Shown here piece by piece: positions 37,504 to 48,355 of a DNA stretch of 64,000 nt. The DNA lies in contig CAWBOK010000009.1 of the NCBI GenBank assembly GCA_963790415.1, forward strand, positions 62,001 through 126,000. The letters are read 5' to 3'. The translations under genes and the position numbers were made by a program. This stretch comes from JAJZQZ01 sp963790415 (lineage in GTDB: Bacteria; Actinomycetota; Thermoleophilia; RBG-16-64-13). The notes beneath the pieces were generated by a model that saw only the letters and a list, made by a program, of their open reading frames with translations, searched no databases and was not told where the DNA came from. Numbering within the stretch: the stretch's first letter is position 1; each line of letters begins with the position of its first letter.

Positions 37504-40500
37504 ATGAAGTGCGCACAGTGTGGCACAGAGAACGACGCCCGCATGAATTTCTGTGGGGAGTGCGGAACACGGCTGGCCGCAGCGCTCCCGGCCACCGAGG
37601 ACGCCCCCGCCCCCGCAACGGCCGACAGCGCGGTGCCCAACGGCCCGGTGCCCACGCACCCGCCGCCCGACGTCCCCTATCTCGAGGGCGAACGCCGTCT
37701 GGTCACCGTCCTTTTCGCCGACATCCCCGGCTTCACGTCGCTGGCGGAGAGGATGGATCCCGAACGGCTGCGCGACCTGATGAACGCCTGCTTTGACCAT
37801 CTGGTCCCGTGCGTGGAGGAGTACGGGGGAACGGTCGACAAGTTCATGGGCGACGCCGTCATGGCGCTCTTCGGGGCGCCCGTGGCCCACGACAACGACG
37901 CCGAGCGGGCCATCCGCGCCGCTCTCGACATGCGCCGCGCCCTTCCCGCGTTCACATCCAGCGCGGGCGTCGACCTCTCCCTGCACATCGGGATCAACAC
38001 CGGATTGGTGCTGGCCGGCTCGGTGGGCGGGGGGAACCGGATGGACTACTCGGTCATGGGAGATGCCGTCAATGTGGCCGCCCGTTTGGAAGAGGAGGCC
38101 GGGCCCGGGAGAGATCCTCATAGGGCCCGACACGCGCCGTCTGGCTGGACAGGTCTTCCTGTGCGAATCCGCGGGTGCGATCCGGGTGCGGGGCCGCGGC
38201 GAGCCCCTTGCCGTCTGGCGGGTGGTCGGCGAACGCGGCGCCGCGACAGACGACCGCGGCGGGCGTCCCGGACGGGCGTTAGACTCCCCGCTCGTGGGGC
38301 GCGAGAACGAGCGCGGGCGGTTCCAGGCGACCGTCGCGCGCACGCTCGCCGGCGAAGGTGGCGTCCTCTTCGTCCTCGGGGATGCCGGTTTGGGCAAGTC
38401 TCGTCTCACCACCGAGGTCCGCCGCTCCTCGCCGACCGGTGTAGTGTGGTTCGAGGGCCGTTCCCTCAGCTTCGGCAAGGATCTCTCCTACCTGCCGTTC
38501 CGCGAGATACTCCTGCGAGCCGCGGGGACGAACGCCGACGACACCGACCAGGAACGCATGGGGAAGCTCGCCCTGTTGGTCGACCGCCTCTTCGGCGACG
38601 CTGAGGTGGTGCTCCCCGTTCTGGCCACCCTCCTGTCTCTGCCCATGTCCGAGGACCTCGACGAGCGCGTGCGGTACTTTGAAGGCGAGGCCATGGGGCG
38701 ACAGATCGCCCGCAGTCTGCGTCTACTCTTCCGCCGGCTGGCCGAAGAGCGTCCCCTCGTGCTGGTTCTCGAAGACGCGCACTGGCTGGACCCGTCGTCC
38801 CTGGCCTTCTTAAAAGACCTGCTCCCCCTGACTCGGGAGGTGCCGTTGCGTGTGTGCCTGGCCGGGCGACCCGAGGCGGAGTCCCCAACCGCCGCTCTGC
38901 GCGCCTTGGCGACAGCGTGCTGTGGTGAACGGGTCGAGGAGATCACTCTCGCTCCCTTGGGCGCGGAGCAGATCCGCGGACTGGTGCACAATCTGGTGGG
39001 CGGCGATGAGCTCCCGCGCAGCCTGCGGGAAGCCATAGCGGCCAGAGCCGAAGGCAATCCTCTGTTCGTGGAGGAAGTGATCAGGGCCTTCGTCGATCTC
39101 GGCGGCTTGGTGCGGGACGCGTCCGGGGCATGGCGCGTCACGGTGAAGGCAGGGGAGATGACTATCCCCGATACCCTGCAGGGCGTGATCACCGCCCGTA
39201 TCGACCGCCTGTTCCAGGGGCCCAAGGATGCGCTTCGCACGGCGGCGGTCGTCGGGCGAAGCTTCTCGCATGCATTGCTCGCGGCGGTGGTCTCCGATCC
39301 CTCGGGCCTCGCCGGCGAACTTGCCCTCCTGCGGGAGCGCGAGTTCGTGCGCGTGCTGCGCACGCAACCTCAACCCGAGTACAGCTTCAAGCACGTCCTG
39401 ATCCAGGAGGCGGCCTACGAAGGACTGCTTCTTCGGCGCCGCCGTGAGATCCACCTGAGGGTGGCCACCGCCATCGAACAGCTCCACGCCGATCGTCTGG
39501 AGGAAGTCTACGCACTGCTCGCCTACCACTACACCAAGGCCGAGGCCTGGGAGAAGTCGCAAGGGTACCTTCTCGAGGCGGGTCGGCAGGCCGGCAGGAT
39601 CGCCGCCGACCCCGAGACCCTCGCCCACTTCGAACGGGCCCTCGACGCGCATCTTCGGGCCCACGGCGGCCACTGGGGGAGCCTGGTGTCGGACGAGGGA
39701 GTCGAGTGGTTCCTGAAGTGGGCGAACTCTCTGGCCGAAGAGAGGCGATTGGGCGTCGTCGTGGGCCCCGTCAAGACCTTCCATGACAACGTATCTTCGG
39801 CACTCGGGCGACGGGATCCTCGCGTTCTGGCGGTGGCCACGGTTCTGGGCAGAGCCTACCTCCAAGGCGGATCGCCCCACGAAGCTGAGGCCATCTTGGA
39901 GGGTGTCCTCGCGGTTCAGGATGAGGTCGACGGTTGCGACGATACCCAGCTGGTCGGCACACTCATGGTCCTGGGAACGGCACGGCTGTACCAGGACAAC
40001 TACCCGGAAGCGGAGGCCGCCCTGGTGCGCGCCCGTGACCTGGTCCGCCGAGCGACGGATCTGAACAGTTCGATGGATGCCTGCTGGGTGTACTTGAATT
40101 TGAGTGCGCTGTGGTCGTGGCTTGGCCGGTGGGAGGAAGCGCGGGACGTGATGAACGAGGCCCTGGCAATACCCGAGCTACAGGTCGGCCCTGCACTGGT
40201 GCTGGTGTTGAGTAGCCTGTCCTCGCTGAGTTGGTTGATGGGAGAGTACGAGCAGGCGGAGCGACATGCCCGCGCCGGCCTGGGCCAGGCGGCGCACCCC
40301 CTCCATCGTGCCGGAGCACTGGACATGCTTGGTCTCGTCCGCCGTGCGCAGGGCGCTCACGCCGAAGCGGAGGAGCATATCGTCGCGGCTGTGAAGGCCG
40401 CGCAGCCGTTGGGGCCCACCGATGTGCTGGCGCAGATCGTCGGCAATCTGGCCGAGGCCCGACTGCAGGTCGGTAGGCTCGAGGAGGCCCAGACCGCGGC

Positions 40501-40843
40501 GGTGCAGGCGCTCACGCTGAACGAGGACGTGTCCGGATCCGCCCTTTCCTGGACGATCCCCCCGCGTTGGACCCTGGCCGGGGTCGCCCTGGCCCGCGGG
40601 CAGACCGACGAGGCTGAGCGGCTGTTCGCGGAATGCGAGGCCATCAGCGTGGACACAGACGGCGGGGTCCCCTGGCTGCAACCGGAGATGCTCTATCGAA
40701 AGGCTCAACTCCGCCGACTGCAAGGTCGCGAGGACGAGGCCGACGGCTTGGTGCGGGAGGCGTGCCGCCTACTCGACGAGCGGCGGCGCGGATCACCCCA
40801 TCCGCGCGCTGAGGCCATGCGGGCGGAGTGGGCGGGTGGTTAG
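37504..40843 (+). CDS. Cyclase paralog C: zinc-ribbon class III nucleotide cyclase-AAA ATPase-TPR protein
   Basis: About 1112 aa with one frame break near 38109. The ATG at 37504 starts MKCAQCGTENDARMNFCGECG (zinc ribbon). Cyclase domain: LFADIPGFTSL (first Asp), VDKFMGDAVMALFG (Lys and second Asp), MDYSVMGDAVNVAARL. ATPase: SPLVGRENE, Walker A LGDAGLGKSRLTTE, Walker B LVLVLEDAHWLDPSS, ARAEGNPLFVEEVIRA. The remainder is TPR-like helices (AEAILEGVLAVQDEVD, EEARDVMNEALAIPE). It has the same architecture as paralog B, but the TPR half differs strongly, which suggests a different sensed ligand. A TAGTGT/ATTC block about 25-45 bases before the start is shared with paralog B. Its stop overlaps the antisense antitoxin remnant. 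Confidence 0.9.
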
Positions 40844-41081
40844 GTCGGATGGGCGAGACGGTCTTGGTAGATCTGATCCCGGGTCCAGCGACGACCTTCG
40901 CTGCTGCCGGGGGCAGTCCGGCTCAACTCCAGGAAACGAGCGATCGTCCGACCACGCTCGCCTCGCAGCCCCGAGTGGGGCTCCAGGAAGTCTCGAACCA
41001 GAGCATTCACAGATGTGCCTCGTTCTGCGCCCTGATCCGCGCCTTCTTCGGGATGTCATCCTCTCTGACAGTGCGAGGAAC
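40840..41081 (-). pseudogene. VapB/CopG-like antitoxin remnant, antisense to the end of cyclase C
   Basis: On the minus strand, RTVREDDIPKKARIRAQNE (frame 1) continues after one indel near 41010 as GTSVNALVRDFLEPHSGLRG, RTIARFLELSRTAPGS, RRWTRDQIYQDRLAHPT and TAA at 40842-40840. This is the ribbon-helix-helix antitoxin pattern (KARxRAxxxGTSVNAxxRDFL) including the C-terminal WTRD toxin-binding tail. The expected start is GTT instead of ATG/GTG. No PIN toxin follows on that strand. The stop overlaps the cyclase C stop tail to tail. Confidence 0.6.
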
Positions 41082-41084
41082 GGG

Positions 41085-41113
41085 TGGACACGAGAATCGT
41101 GGAACACCATAAT
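41085..41113 (+). promoter_or_regulatory. Promoter of vapBC, predicted leaderless
   Basis: TGGACA at 41085-41090, a 17-base spacer, and CATAAT at 41108-41113. Transcription would start at about 41119-41120, which is the vapB ATG itself, and no Shine-Dalgarno is seen. A leaderless mRNA is therefore likely, a common feature in actinobacteria. Confidence 0.6.
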
Positions 41114-41119
41114 CGTGTG

Positions 41120-41356
41120 ATGAAGAACGTCACTATCACCTTAGACGAAGAAGTCGCCCGTTGGGCGCGCATATGGGCCGCCGAACACGAGTCGAGCGTC
41201 TCGCGAATGGTCGGTGAGGTCCTGCGCGAACGGATGCTCCGCGAGCGCGACTACGAGACTGCTATGGAGGAGTTCCTGGGTGCGCCTGTACAGGCGATCA
41301 GCAACGGCGCGCCCTATCCTTCCCGGGGGGAGCTTCATGACCGCGATATTCGTTGA
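41120..41356 (+). CDS. vapB: VapB-type ribbon-helix-helix antitoxin
   Basis: 78 aa. N-terminal RHH strand-helix-helix MKNVTITLDEEVARWARIWAAEHESSVSRMVGEVL, then an acidic toxin-binding tail with MEEFLGAP and RGELHDRDIR. It binds and neutralises the downstream PIN toxin and should repress the operon. The ATG at 41120 sits at the predicted transcription start. The last 20 bases overlap vapC. Confidence 0.87.
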   Translation: MKNVTITLDEEVARWARIWAAEHESSVSRMVGEVLRERMLRERDYETAMEEFLGAPVQAISNGAPYPSRGELHDRDIR

Positions 41357-41778
41357 CACGAACGTCCTGGTCTATGCGCGGGACGCCTCCCGCCCCGAGA
41401 AGCAGGCTCAGGCTTGGGCGTGGCTCGAATCTCTCTGGCGGACGCGTACCGGACGGGTCGGCTACCAGGTGCTGCACGAGTACTACTCGGCGGTGACCCA
41501 ACGGCTGCAGCCGGGCCTGGATCGCGAGAGCGCCTGCGCGGATGTGCGCCGGCTCCTGCTGTGGGAGCCCGTGCCGCTTGATGGGGAGGGTGACCGAGGG
41601 GGCGTGGGCTGTCCAGGATCGCTTCCAGTGCTCACGGTGGGATGCCCTCATCGTGTCGGCGGCCAAGGTGGCCGGGTGTGGCTACCTTCTGACGGAAGAC
41701 CTGCAGCACGATGCTCGACTGGGGTCGGTGCTGGTCATCGACCCCTTCCGCCGAGGACCTGAGGACGTTCTCGGCTAA
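41337..41778 (+). CDS. vapC: VapC-type PIN-domain ribonuclease toxin, one frameshift
   Basis: About 146 aa after correcting one indel near 41583. The PIN acidic residues are visible: FVDTNVLVYARD (first Asp), GYQVLHEYYSAV (Glu), and WDALIVSAAKVAGCGYLLTEDLQH (last Asp pair). PIN toxins cut tRNA or rRNA when freed from VapB. The ATG at 41337 lies within the vapB 3' end. As sequenced, the product would lose its final acidic cluster, so either the indel is an error or the toxin is dead. Confidence 0.85.
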
Positions 41779-41860
41779 AGCCGCTGGGGTCTGAAGTGTG
41801 ACGTCTGCCGCCGAGGAGTTTCTCCCGGCCTTCGCTGTGCCGTCCCGCCTGCGCGCGTCC

Positions 41861-42094
41861 TCACCCGCGATCGCGCGTCCCGGTCAACTCGTCGAGCACC
41901 CGGTCCCACGACGCCGGGTCGTGCACCATCATCCTGCCCGTGAACCGAGCCCTCGCCGTCGGCGCGACCGTCAGCATGTGGATGAAGCGCCGGACCCCTC
42001 CTACGGCCGACACGTCGGCCGAAGCCGGGGCGTCCCGCCGGGTGGTCGCCGTGCGCTGCTCCACGGTGTCCATTGTGGATGTCTGCGTGGGCAT
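41861..42094 (-). CDS. Small hypothetical protein
   Basis: 77 aa from ATG 42094 with AGAGAGGA a few bases upstream. Ser/Thr/Ala-rich N-terminus, then FIHMLTVAPTARARFTGRMMVHDPASWDRVLDELTG, which looks like a folded small domain. No family was recognised. It is divergent from the post-COAP-like gene across an AT-rich stretch (42095-42358) likely to hold both promoters. It could also be spurious. Confidence 0.4.
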   Translation of the reverse strand: MPTQTSTMDTVEQRTATTRRDAPASADVSAVGGVRRFIHMLTVAPTARARFTGRMMVHDPASWDRVLDELTGTRDRG

Positions 42095-42358
42095 GGTGTC
42101 CTCTCTCTAGTGGCCGTCGATCCCGCGATGCCTGAGATCAGCCTAGAGAGTGGACTACAAGGAAATGCAAAGTTTCCCCAAAGAAAAGCGCAAGATGCTT
42201 CGGTGCAACCGCGATCACGACCGGTATGAGCCCGTCCGTCTTCGGCCATCCACCCCGGCGGGTCTTTCGACCATCTTTAACGAACCTTTGGCTTCCGCTT
42301 ATCACGGCAGCGTAGGTTGAAGACGGATGAGCTGGGTCGAAACTGCAGGGGAGGCGTC

Positions 42359-43015
42359 ATGGAATCGAGCAACACACTCTTGAAGGGACGGACGCGCGGG
42401 CTGCGAGCGGGAATCGCCGGGAAGGCCACACCCACCGGCGCCGGTCTGAGCCGGTTCAAGATGGCGACCACGCCTTGGGTGACAGCCCTCATCGCACTCT
42501 TCGTGCTGGCTGCGGCCGTGCTCATCAGCCCACCTGACGGGCCGGACGGGACGGCGAACGGTCAAGGTTGGATCTCTTCGCCGGCCGGGGCATACGTGTC
42601 CGACCCCACGCTGGCCGGTCGGGCCGTGTTCACCTTCGCGGCCTCGCGCGAGAAGAGCGAGGGGACTCCCCAAGGTAGCGTCACCTTCGCACTCGGCGCT
42701 GCCGACTTTGCATTCGACAGCGTGACGTGTGACTCGATCACGGTGTCGAATGCCGCGGCCTGGTTGGTAGGTAGGGGGACGGTGAACGGGCGTGGCGACT
42801 ACGGCTACAGGCTGATCGCCAACGACAGCACATCGAAGGATGGGGTCGCCGGACTTCGGTTCGTGGTGTGGGACCGAGCGTCCCACGCGATCGTCTACGA
42901 CAACCAGCCCACCATCCCCTTCGGCGACCAGCGAGCCCTGCTCGCCTCGGTCGGCGGGGGCTCGATCGACATCCAGACGAGAAGTGCGGCAATCGCGGAT
43001 GCGTCGACCGAGTAG
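42359..43015 (+). CDS. Membrane-anchored post-COAP-like surface protein
   Basis: 218 aa. ATG at 42359 with AGGGGAGG upstream. A basic N-terminus of about 40 residues precedes one hydrophobic anchor (WVTALIALFVLAAAVLIS). The rest is a beta-rich outer domain: AVFTFAASREKSEGTPQGSVTFALG, FDSVTCDSITVS, GRGTVNGRGDYGYRLIAND, LRFVVWDRASHAIVYDNQ, GGGSIDIQ. The last part is the domain often annotated post-COAP. There is no sortase motif. The fragment at 27404 is a relative. Its role is unknown, presumably at the cell surface. Confidence 0.7.
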   Translation: MESSNTLLKGRTRGLRAGIAGKATPTGAGLSRFKMATTPWVTALIALFVLAAAVLISPPDGPDGTANGQGWISSPAGAYVSDPTLAGRAVFTFAASREKSEGTPQGSVTFALGAADFAFDSVTCDSITVSNAAAWLVGRGTVNGRGDYGYRLIANDSTSKDGVAGLRFVVWDRASHAIVYDNQPTIPFGDQRALLASVGGGSIDIQTRSAAIADASTE

Positions 43016-43030
43016 TAGCCGGCCCGCGCA

Positions 43031-43198
43031 GCTACCCCCGAACCAGCCCCAGGAACTCCTCGGCGTCGACGTGCAGTGCCAGCTGATCGGCCGGCGGCAG
43101 GCTCGAGCGGCCGAAGCGCCAAGGACGGCGCGCTGTGCCTCAAGGGCGGCGATCGCCCGTTCGAGCTGTTCGATCTCGGTCACGGTGGACCCGCCCGT
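43031..43198 (-). pseudogene. Chimeric scar: start of cyclase D fused to the end of the PfkB-AAA gene
   Basis: Bases 43122-43198 match 46591-46667 (5' end of cyclase D with its ribosome binding region, MTEIEQLERAIAALEAQ). Bases 43031-43118 match 49072-49159 (3' end of the PfkB-AAA gene, SSLPPADQLALHVDAEEFLG plus stop). The two pieces meet around 43119-43121. It reads as the collapsed second copy of a cyclase-then-AAA gene pair after one large deletion. Confidence 0.85.
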
Positions 43199-43259
43199 CC
43201 GTTCGGAAGAGGTGGGTCAGGATTCGCAGGCCCATTCCGCTGACTTGGTCTCACCGTCT

Positions 43260-46200
43260 TCAACCGTGGCGTTCCATCCGCGCAACCTCGAGGGGCAGGT
43301 CGAGCCGCGCGAAGGTGTCTCTCGCTTCGCGCCACATCGCTTTGCCCTTCTCTTCATCACCCTTCGTCAACTCATATCGCGCCCACGCCCGCAGGGTCCG
43401 GGCGAGTTCCGCCTCATCGCCCACTTCACCGAGGATCCGCAGGCTCTCGCGGAAGCAGGACTGCGGGCTGTCGATTAGGGGCTGCAGGTACGAGAGCGCG
43501 GCGCCGAGGTCATCGAGCAGCAATCCGCAGTTGCCCGAGTGTTCGCCAAGCGCAGCTAACGCTCTCGGGATGTCCCGTCTCCCGCGCAAGCGCCAGTGCG
43601 CTTCGGGCAGCGTCCACGGCCTCGGCCGCCTTCCCCAGGCCCAGACAGGCTTCCGCCAGGTTTCGTATGCGTCTCGGAGGTGAACCACGATCCCTTGGTG
43701 CCTAACGTCGCGATGACCTCTCGCAGCTCTGCCTCGGCGGTAGCGAAGTCGCACCTCTGGCGACATGCACCTCGGCGAGGTTGTTGATGCACGTGATCTC
43801 CCAGGACCGATGCCCGATCTCTCGCGCGATTGCTAGTGCCTCTTCGTAGCGCGCAGTGGCGTTGTCGAAGTCTCCTTGTCGCCACGCGATGACGCCCCAG
43901 GTTGACCAACGCCATCGCGACGTCCCGCCGGTTGCCCAGATCTGCCGATGAAGGGCCAGCGTCTCGCTCGCGTACCGTTCGGCTTGATCGAAGTGGCTCA
44001 GCATGGAGGTGAGTGATACTCAGCAGATTCAGGCAATAGGCGCGAAGGCGCCGGGCGGCAAGTGAGTCGGCTAGTTCGCGGCAAGCGCCAGCGCCTGCTC
44101 ACCCGCCCTCAAGCGCGCCGTCCGTCTCCGCAGGCTGCACAAGGCCCACCCCTTCTGTCAAAGCGCGGTCAGCCAGTTCGACGCGCGCGGGCTCGCCCCG
44201 ACCGTCAGGGCGATGGCTGCTCGGGCGGCAGCCTCCGCGCGCTCTTCGCTCTCCAGCTCGGCGTGGTGGTCGCCCTGAAGCTGCTGAACCAAGGCGAGCG
44301 CATTCCAGGCGCGCGCCTGCGGCGACCAGGTCGCCGCATGAGCTTCCGCCGTCGCCCGCATGGCCGACGTAGACGCCTCTGCAGCGTCCGCGAGCCGCGC
44401 CCGCGCCCACAGGGCCTCGCCGAGACCCTCGTACCAGTCGAGCTCAGACGACTGGTTCGGGTGCCCTGGCGGACTCGCTGGCTAAAGCGCAGGGCTTTCT
44501 GGTAGTAGTCGATGGCGAGGTTCGGGCGCGTAGGCTTCCCGGGCCTGCTTCCCGGCCCTCCCGTACCATTCCGCCGCTTCTGAGCCTTCTCCGGCCCGTT
44601 CGAAGTGCTCGGCGATAAGGCCGGCGTACACATCCGCCCGCTGCGCCGCTGCGCGCGACGAGCCACCGGGCGGCCTGAGCGTGGCAGATGCGGCGCTGCC
44701 GCTTGAGCAGTGCTCTCGTAGGTGACGTCGCGGAGGTAGCGCATGCTTGAAGGCGTATTCGTCCGCTCCGGCAAACGTGGAGCCGCGCAGTTCGAAATAT
44801 CGAGTTCTTCGCCGCAGCAGCCCGTGAATCGGATCGCGCACAGCGTCCTTGGTGGCCGCACTCTGGATCGCTGCGTCCAGCTCTGCAGCAACCTCTGAAC
44901 GGCTTCATCCCAGAACACGCGTCCGATCACCGAGGCATGCTGCAACGTCACATGCTCCGGCCGGGGCAGGCCGTCCAGTCGGGCCTGCAGCACGCCCGTA
45001 AGAGTCGGCGGCACGTGCACGTCGGCCAATCGCTTCGCTTCCACGCTGCCACTCGTCGCGGCCGGGGATGACCACCTTCTCGTCGATGAGCATCTTGACC
45101 AGCTCTTCGGCGTAGAAAGGGATTGCCCTCTGCCCGGCTCACGACGATGCTGGCGCAGCGCTGGTGGGATGTCGGGCAGCTTCTGCAGGATCTCGTCAAC
45201 GAGCTCATCGGACTCTGCGCCCGAGAGCGGACAGAGATCTAGACGGGCGTGGCGTCTCGATGTCTCGGTCCCAGTCCGGGCGCCACTCGATAGAGGGCGG
45301 GGCGCGCCACGGCAGAGAATCCAGCAGGGGCACGGTTCGGCACGCTTCCATCACGTGGGCCACTGCGTCCAGGGAGCCGTCGTCTGCCCAGTGGATGTCC
45401 TCGAGCAGGAGGATTGCTCCGGCCTGGCTGCCTTCACCCGCCGCGGCCGCAAAGAGCTGCGACAGATAGTGAAAGGCGCGGTCGTGGATCTGTTTGGGAT
45501 CCTCGCGAACACCGCGCAGATGAGGGCTGGCGGAGAAGTCAAGGCCGATCAGATGGCCGATGAAATGTGCCTTCTCCAGGGCGTTCGGGTCGGCCCCCAG
45601 GAAACCCGCGATGCCCTGTTCGACTTTGTCCCGCGCGACGTCTGGGGGATCGCTGTCTTGGATCTCGAAGCGAAAGGCGAACACGTCGCGCAGGAGCGCG
45701 TAGGGCAGCTTGCCCGTCTCGGCTCCGGCGCGGCCTTTGAAGACGCGATAGGTCTCAGGGAGCAGATCCACCCACGCGCTGAACTCGTAGAGCAGGCGGG
45801 ACTTCCCCACGCCCGGCCTCGCCGACGACGGTGACGGCCTGAAGCTGGCGTTCGTCGGACACTCTGCGCAGGGCATCTTGCAGCCGCCCGAGTTCGGCTT
45901 CACGCCCGATCATGCGGGTCTCGACGCCTCTCCACGCCTCGGCTGCTCAGGCGGAAGGCCCGCGGTTTGGCCGATCGACCACGTAGGCTTGGACAGGCTC
46001 GCTCTTGCCCTTGACGGCGAGGGGCTCCAGCACCTGCACGTCAAAGACCCCGCGCACCTGGCGATAGGTGTCGATGCGAGATGAGGATTCCACTCACAGG
46101 AGCGGCGTGTTCCAGACGCGAGGCCAGGTTGACTGTGTCCCCCATGGCCGTGAACTCCAGCGTCGTGCCCACTTCGCTCAAGAAGACCGGCCCGGTGTTG

Positions 46201-46652
46201 ATGCCGATGCGCATCGCGAGCGGTGCGCCGTTGGTCTCCTGGAACAGCCTCAGCTCGGCCTGCATGCCCAGCGCCGCGCGAATCGCCTGCTCCGGGTCGA
46301 TCTCCAGGGCCTGATTCGCCCCCCACACCGCCATAACGGCGTCGCCGATGTGCTTGTCGATCCTGCCCCCGTGCGAGGCGATCACCGCGTCGAGACGCTG
46401 CCATATCGCGTTCATCATCTCCGTCATGTCCTCGGCGTCCATCGTCTCTGACATGGCGGTGAAGCCGGCCACATCGGCGAACAGGACCGTGGCCTGCTTG
46501 CGCTGCGGCTCGGTAGGCGCCGGGTGAGTCTTGAGCGCGGCCAGCTTCTCGCACATGGGGGCGAGCGCAGCGTCCACGACATCGTCGCCGAGGACGGCGC
46601 GCTGTGCCTCAAGGGCGGCGATCGCCCGTTCGAGCTGTTCGATCTCGGTCAC
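43260..46652 (-). CDS. Cyclase paralog D: coiled-coil class III cyclase-AAA ATPase-TPR protein, heavily frameshifted
   Basis: About 1130 aa if repaired. GTG at 46652. It has no zinc ribbon. The N-terminus is a short coiled coil (IEQLERAIAALEAQRAVLG). Cyclase domain: VLFADVAGFTAMSETMD, RIDKHIGDAVMAVWG (Lys and Asp), FTAMGDTVNLASRL (Thr of class IIIb). Then LAVKGKSEPVQAYVVDRP, ATPase TRMIGREAELGRLQDAL, Walker A VVGEAGVGKSRLLYEF (split by an indel near 45815), Walker B ILLLEDIHWADDGS, and TPR-like helices to 43260. At least six breaks (about 46085, 45980, 45930, 45815, 45215-45060, 44900-44400) exceed the local error rate, so real decay is possible. The last helix of the TPR part ends WREARDTFARLDLPLEVARM. 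Confidence 0.8.
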
Positions 46653-46685
46653 GGTGGACCCGCCCGTGTGGCCTGGTTCAGCGCG

Positions 46686-48355
46686 CTAGTGTTTCAGAAT
46701 CTTGACCGTCCAAATGTTGGCGGGCCCGCTGGCGCTGGGTTCGTACCCGTTGACGTAGGTCTTGACGAGTTGGGGGCTGGACTGCCAGAAGACCGGCGCC
46801 ACCGGCATGTCCTGGACGCTCAGGATGTCTTCCAGCTCGCTGTAGATCGTGTACCGATCGGCGTCAGAGGCCGCAGTCAGTGAGCTTGCCAAGTCCGCAT
46901 CGTAGGTCGCGTTCTTCCAGCGGGTGTAGTTGTTGCCACCCCCACCACGGAGCACGTCGAAGAAGTTGTAGGCGTCGCCGAAGTCGGCCGCCCAGCCCGT
47001 GAGATACACCATCACGGATGGGTCGCTTGGGACGAAGGCGTTGAACTGTTTCCATTCCATGCTCTTGAGGGTCGCGTTGATGCCGATGGCCTTCCACTGC
47101 TCCTGGAATACCTCGGACAGCGCCTGGGTACTCCCGCTGCCGGTGGGATAGTAGATCACGATCTCAGGGAGGCCTGTACCATCCGGGAAGCCTGCCTTCT
47201 GCAAGCAGTGCTTTCGCTTCATCGACTTGGGCGGTCGGTTTGATGTAGTCCTTCTTGATCAGGTCGAAGCCGGGCATACCCTTCGGGACGAACCCCGTTG
47301 CCGGGACCTCGCCGCTTTTGGTCACGTTGTCGACGATCGACTGCCGGTCGATGGCCAGAGACAGCGCTTTGCGCACGTCCACGTTATCCAGCGGTTTCGA
47401 CTCCACGTTGAAGCCCAAGTAGACGGTAGCCAACGACGGGAACACGTGGTACTCGGGCAGAGTCTTCAGGCGGTCCATGTCCTCTACCGGCAGATACCCT
47501 TGGATGTCGAGTTCGCCTTTCTCGAAGGCGGCGACGCCGGTCGTAGGCTCTTTGATCATCAGCTCCTCGACGGTAGTCAGGACCACGTTGCTCGCCTCCC
47601 GCCAGCCGTCCCACTTCTCGAGGGTGAGGTCGGAGTCGTGGTTCCAGGACGTGAGCTTGTACGGACCGTTGGTCACGATGTTGGCGGGTTCGGTCCACTT
47701 GTCGCCGAACTGGTCCACCGCCTTCTTGGGGATGGGGAAGTAGGCGCCAGTGAGCCATGAGGGGGACGAACCATGGCGTCGGGGTCCTGAGCGTGACCTT
47801 CAGCACCTTGGGGTCGGTGGCGTCGACGGCTACCTGATCGGCCGTGCCCTTCCCGCTATTGAAGTCCTCGGCGCCCTTGATGAAGTAGAGCTGGTAGGCG
47901 TAGCCGGCTGCGGTCTTGGGGTCGAGGATGCGGAGCCAGGAGTTCTTGAAGTCCTCTGACGTCAGCGTGTCGCCGTTCGTCCACGTATCCGTGCCGCGTA
48001 GGTGAAAGGTGTAAGTGAGTCGGTCGGCGGACACTTCCCACCTCTCAGCGGCGCCAGGGAAGGTGCTGCCGTCGGGGTTGAGGTGCACCAGCCCCTCGAA
48101 GATGCCGCTGATCACCCCGCCCGACGTCGTGTCGGTAGCCAGGTTCGGGTCGAGGCTGGGCGGTTCGCCCGCGAGGTTAACTCTGAGTATCTGGTCGGGC
48201 GCCAGGTCGCCCGCTGCCCCAGTCGCTGATGGGCCACCAGGCCCTACCGTGGTGGTCGGTTCTGTGCTGCTACTACACGCGCTCAGCGCGACCACGAACC
48301 CGGCGAACGCCACTGCGATGAAGAGAACGAGCAACCCACGTCTCCGACACTTCAT
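46686..48355 (-). CDS. Oligopeptide/dipeptide ABC transporter substrate-binding lipoprotein, two frameshifts
   Basis: About 555 aa, SBP family 5 (OppA/DppA). ATG 48355 with AAGGGGG upstream. A signal peptide ends in the lipobox LSAC, then a Ser/Thr/Gly linker. Family features: PPSLDPNLATDTTSGGVISGIFEGLVH, YTFHLRGTDTWTNGDTLTSEDF (SBP_bac_5 signature area), FNVESKPLDNVDVRKALSLAIDR, GWAADFGDAYNFFDVL. Breaks are near 47747 and 47195. No permease or ATPase genes adjoin it, so it must use a distant transporter or serve in sensing. It sits between the PfkB-AAA gene and cyclase D, all on the same strand. Confidence 0.9.
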
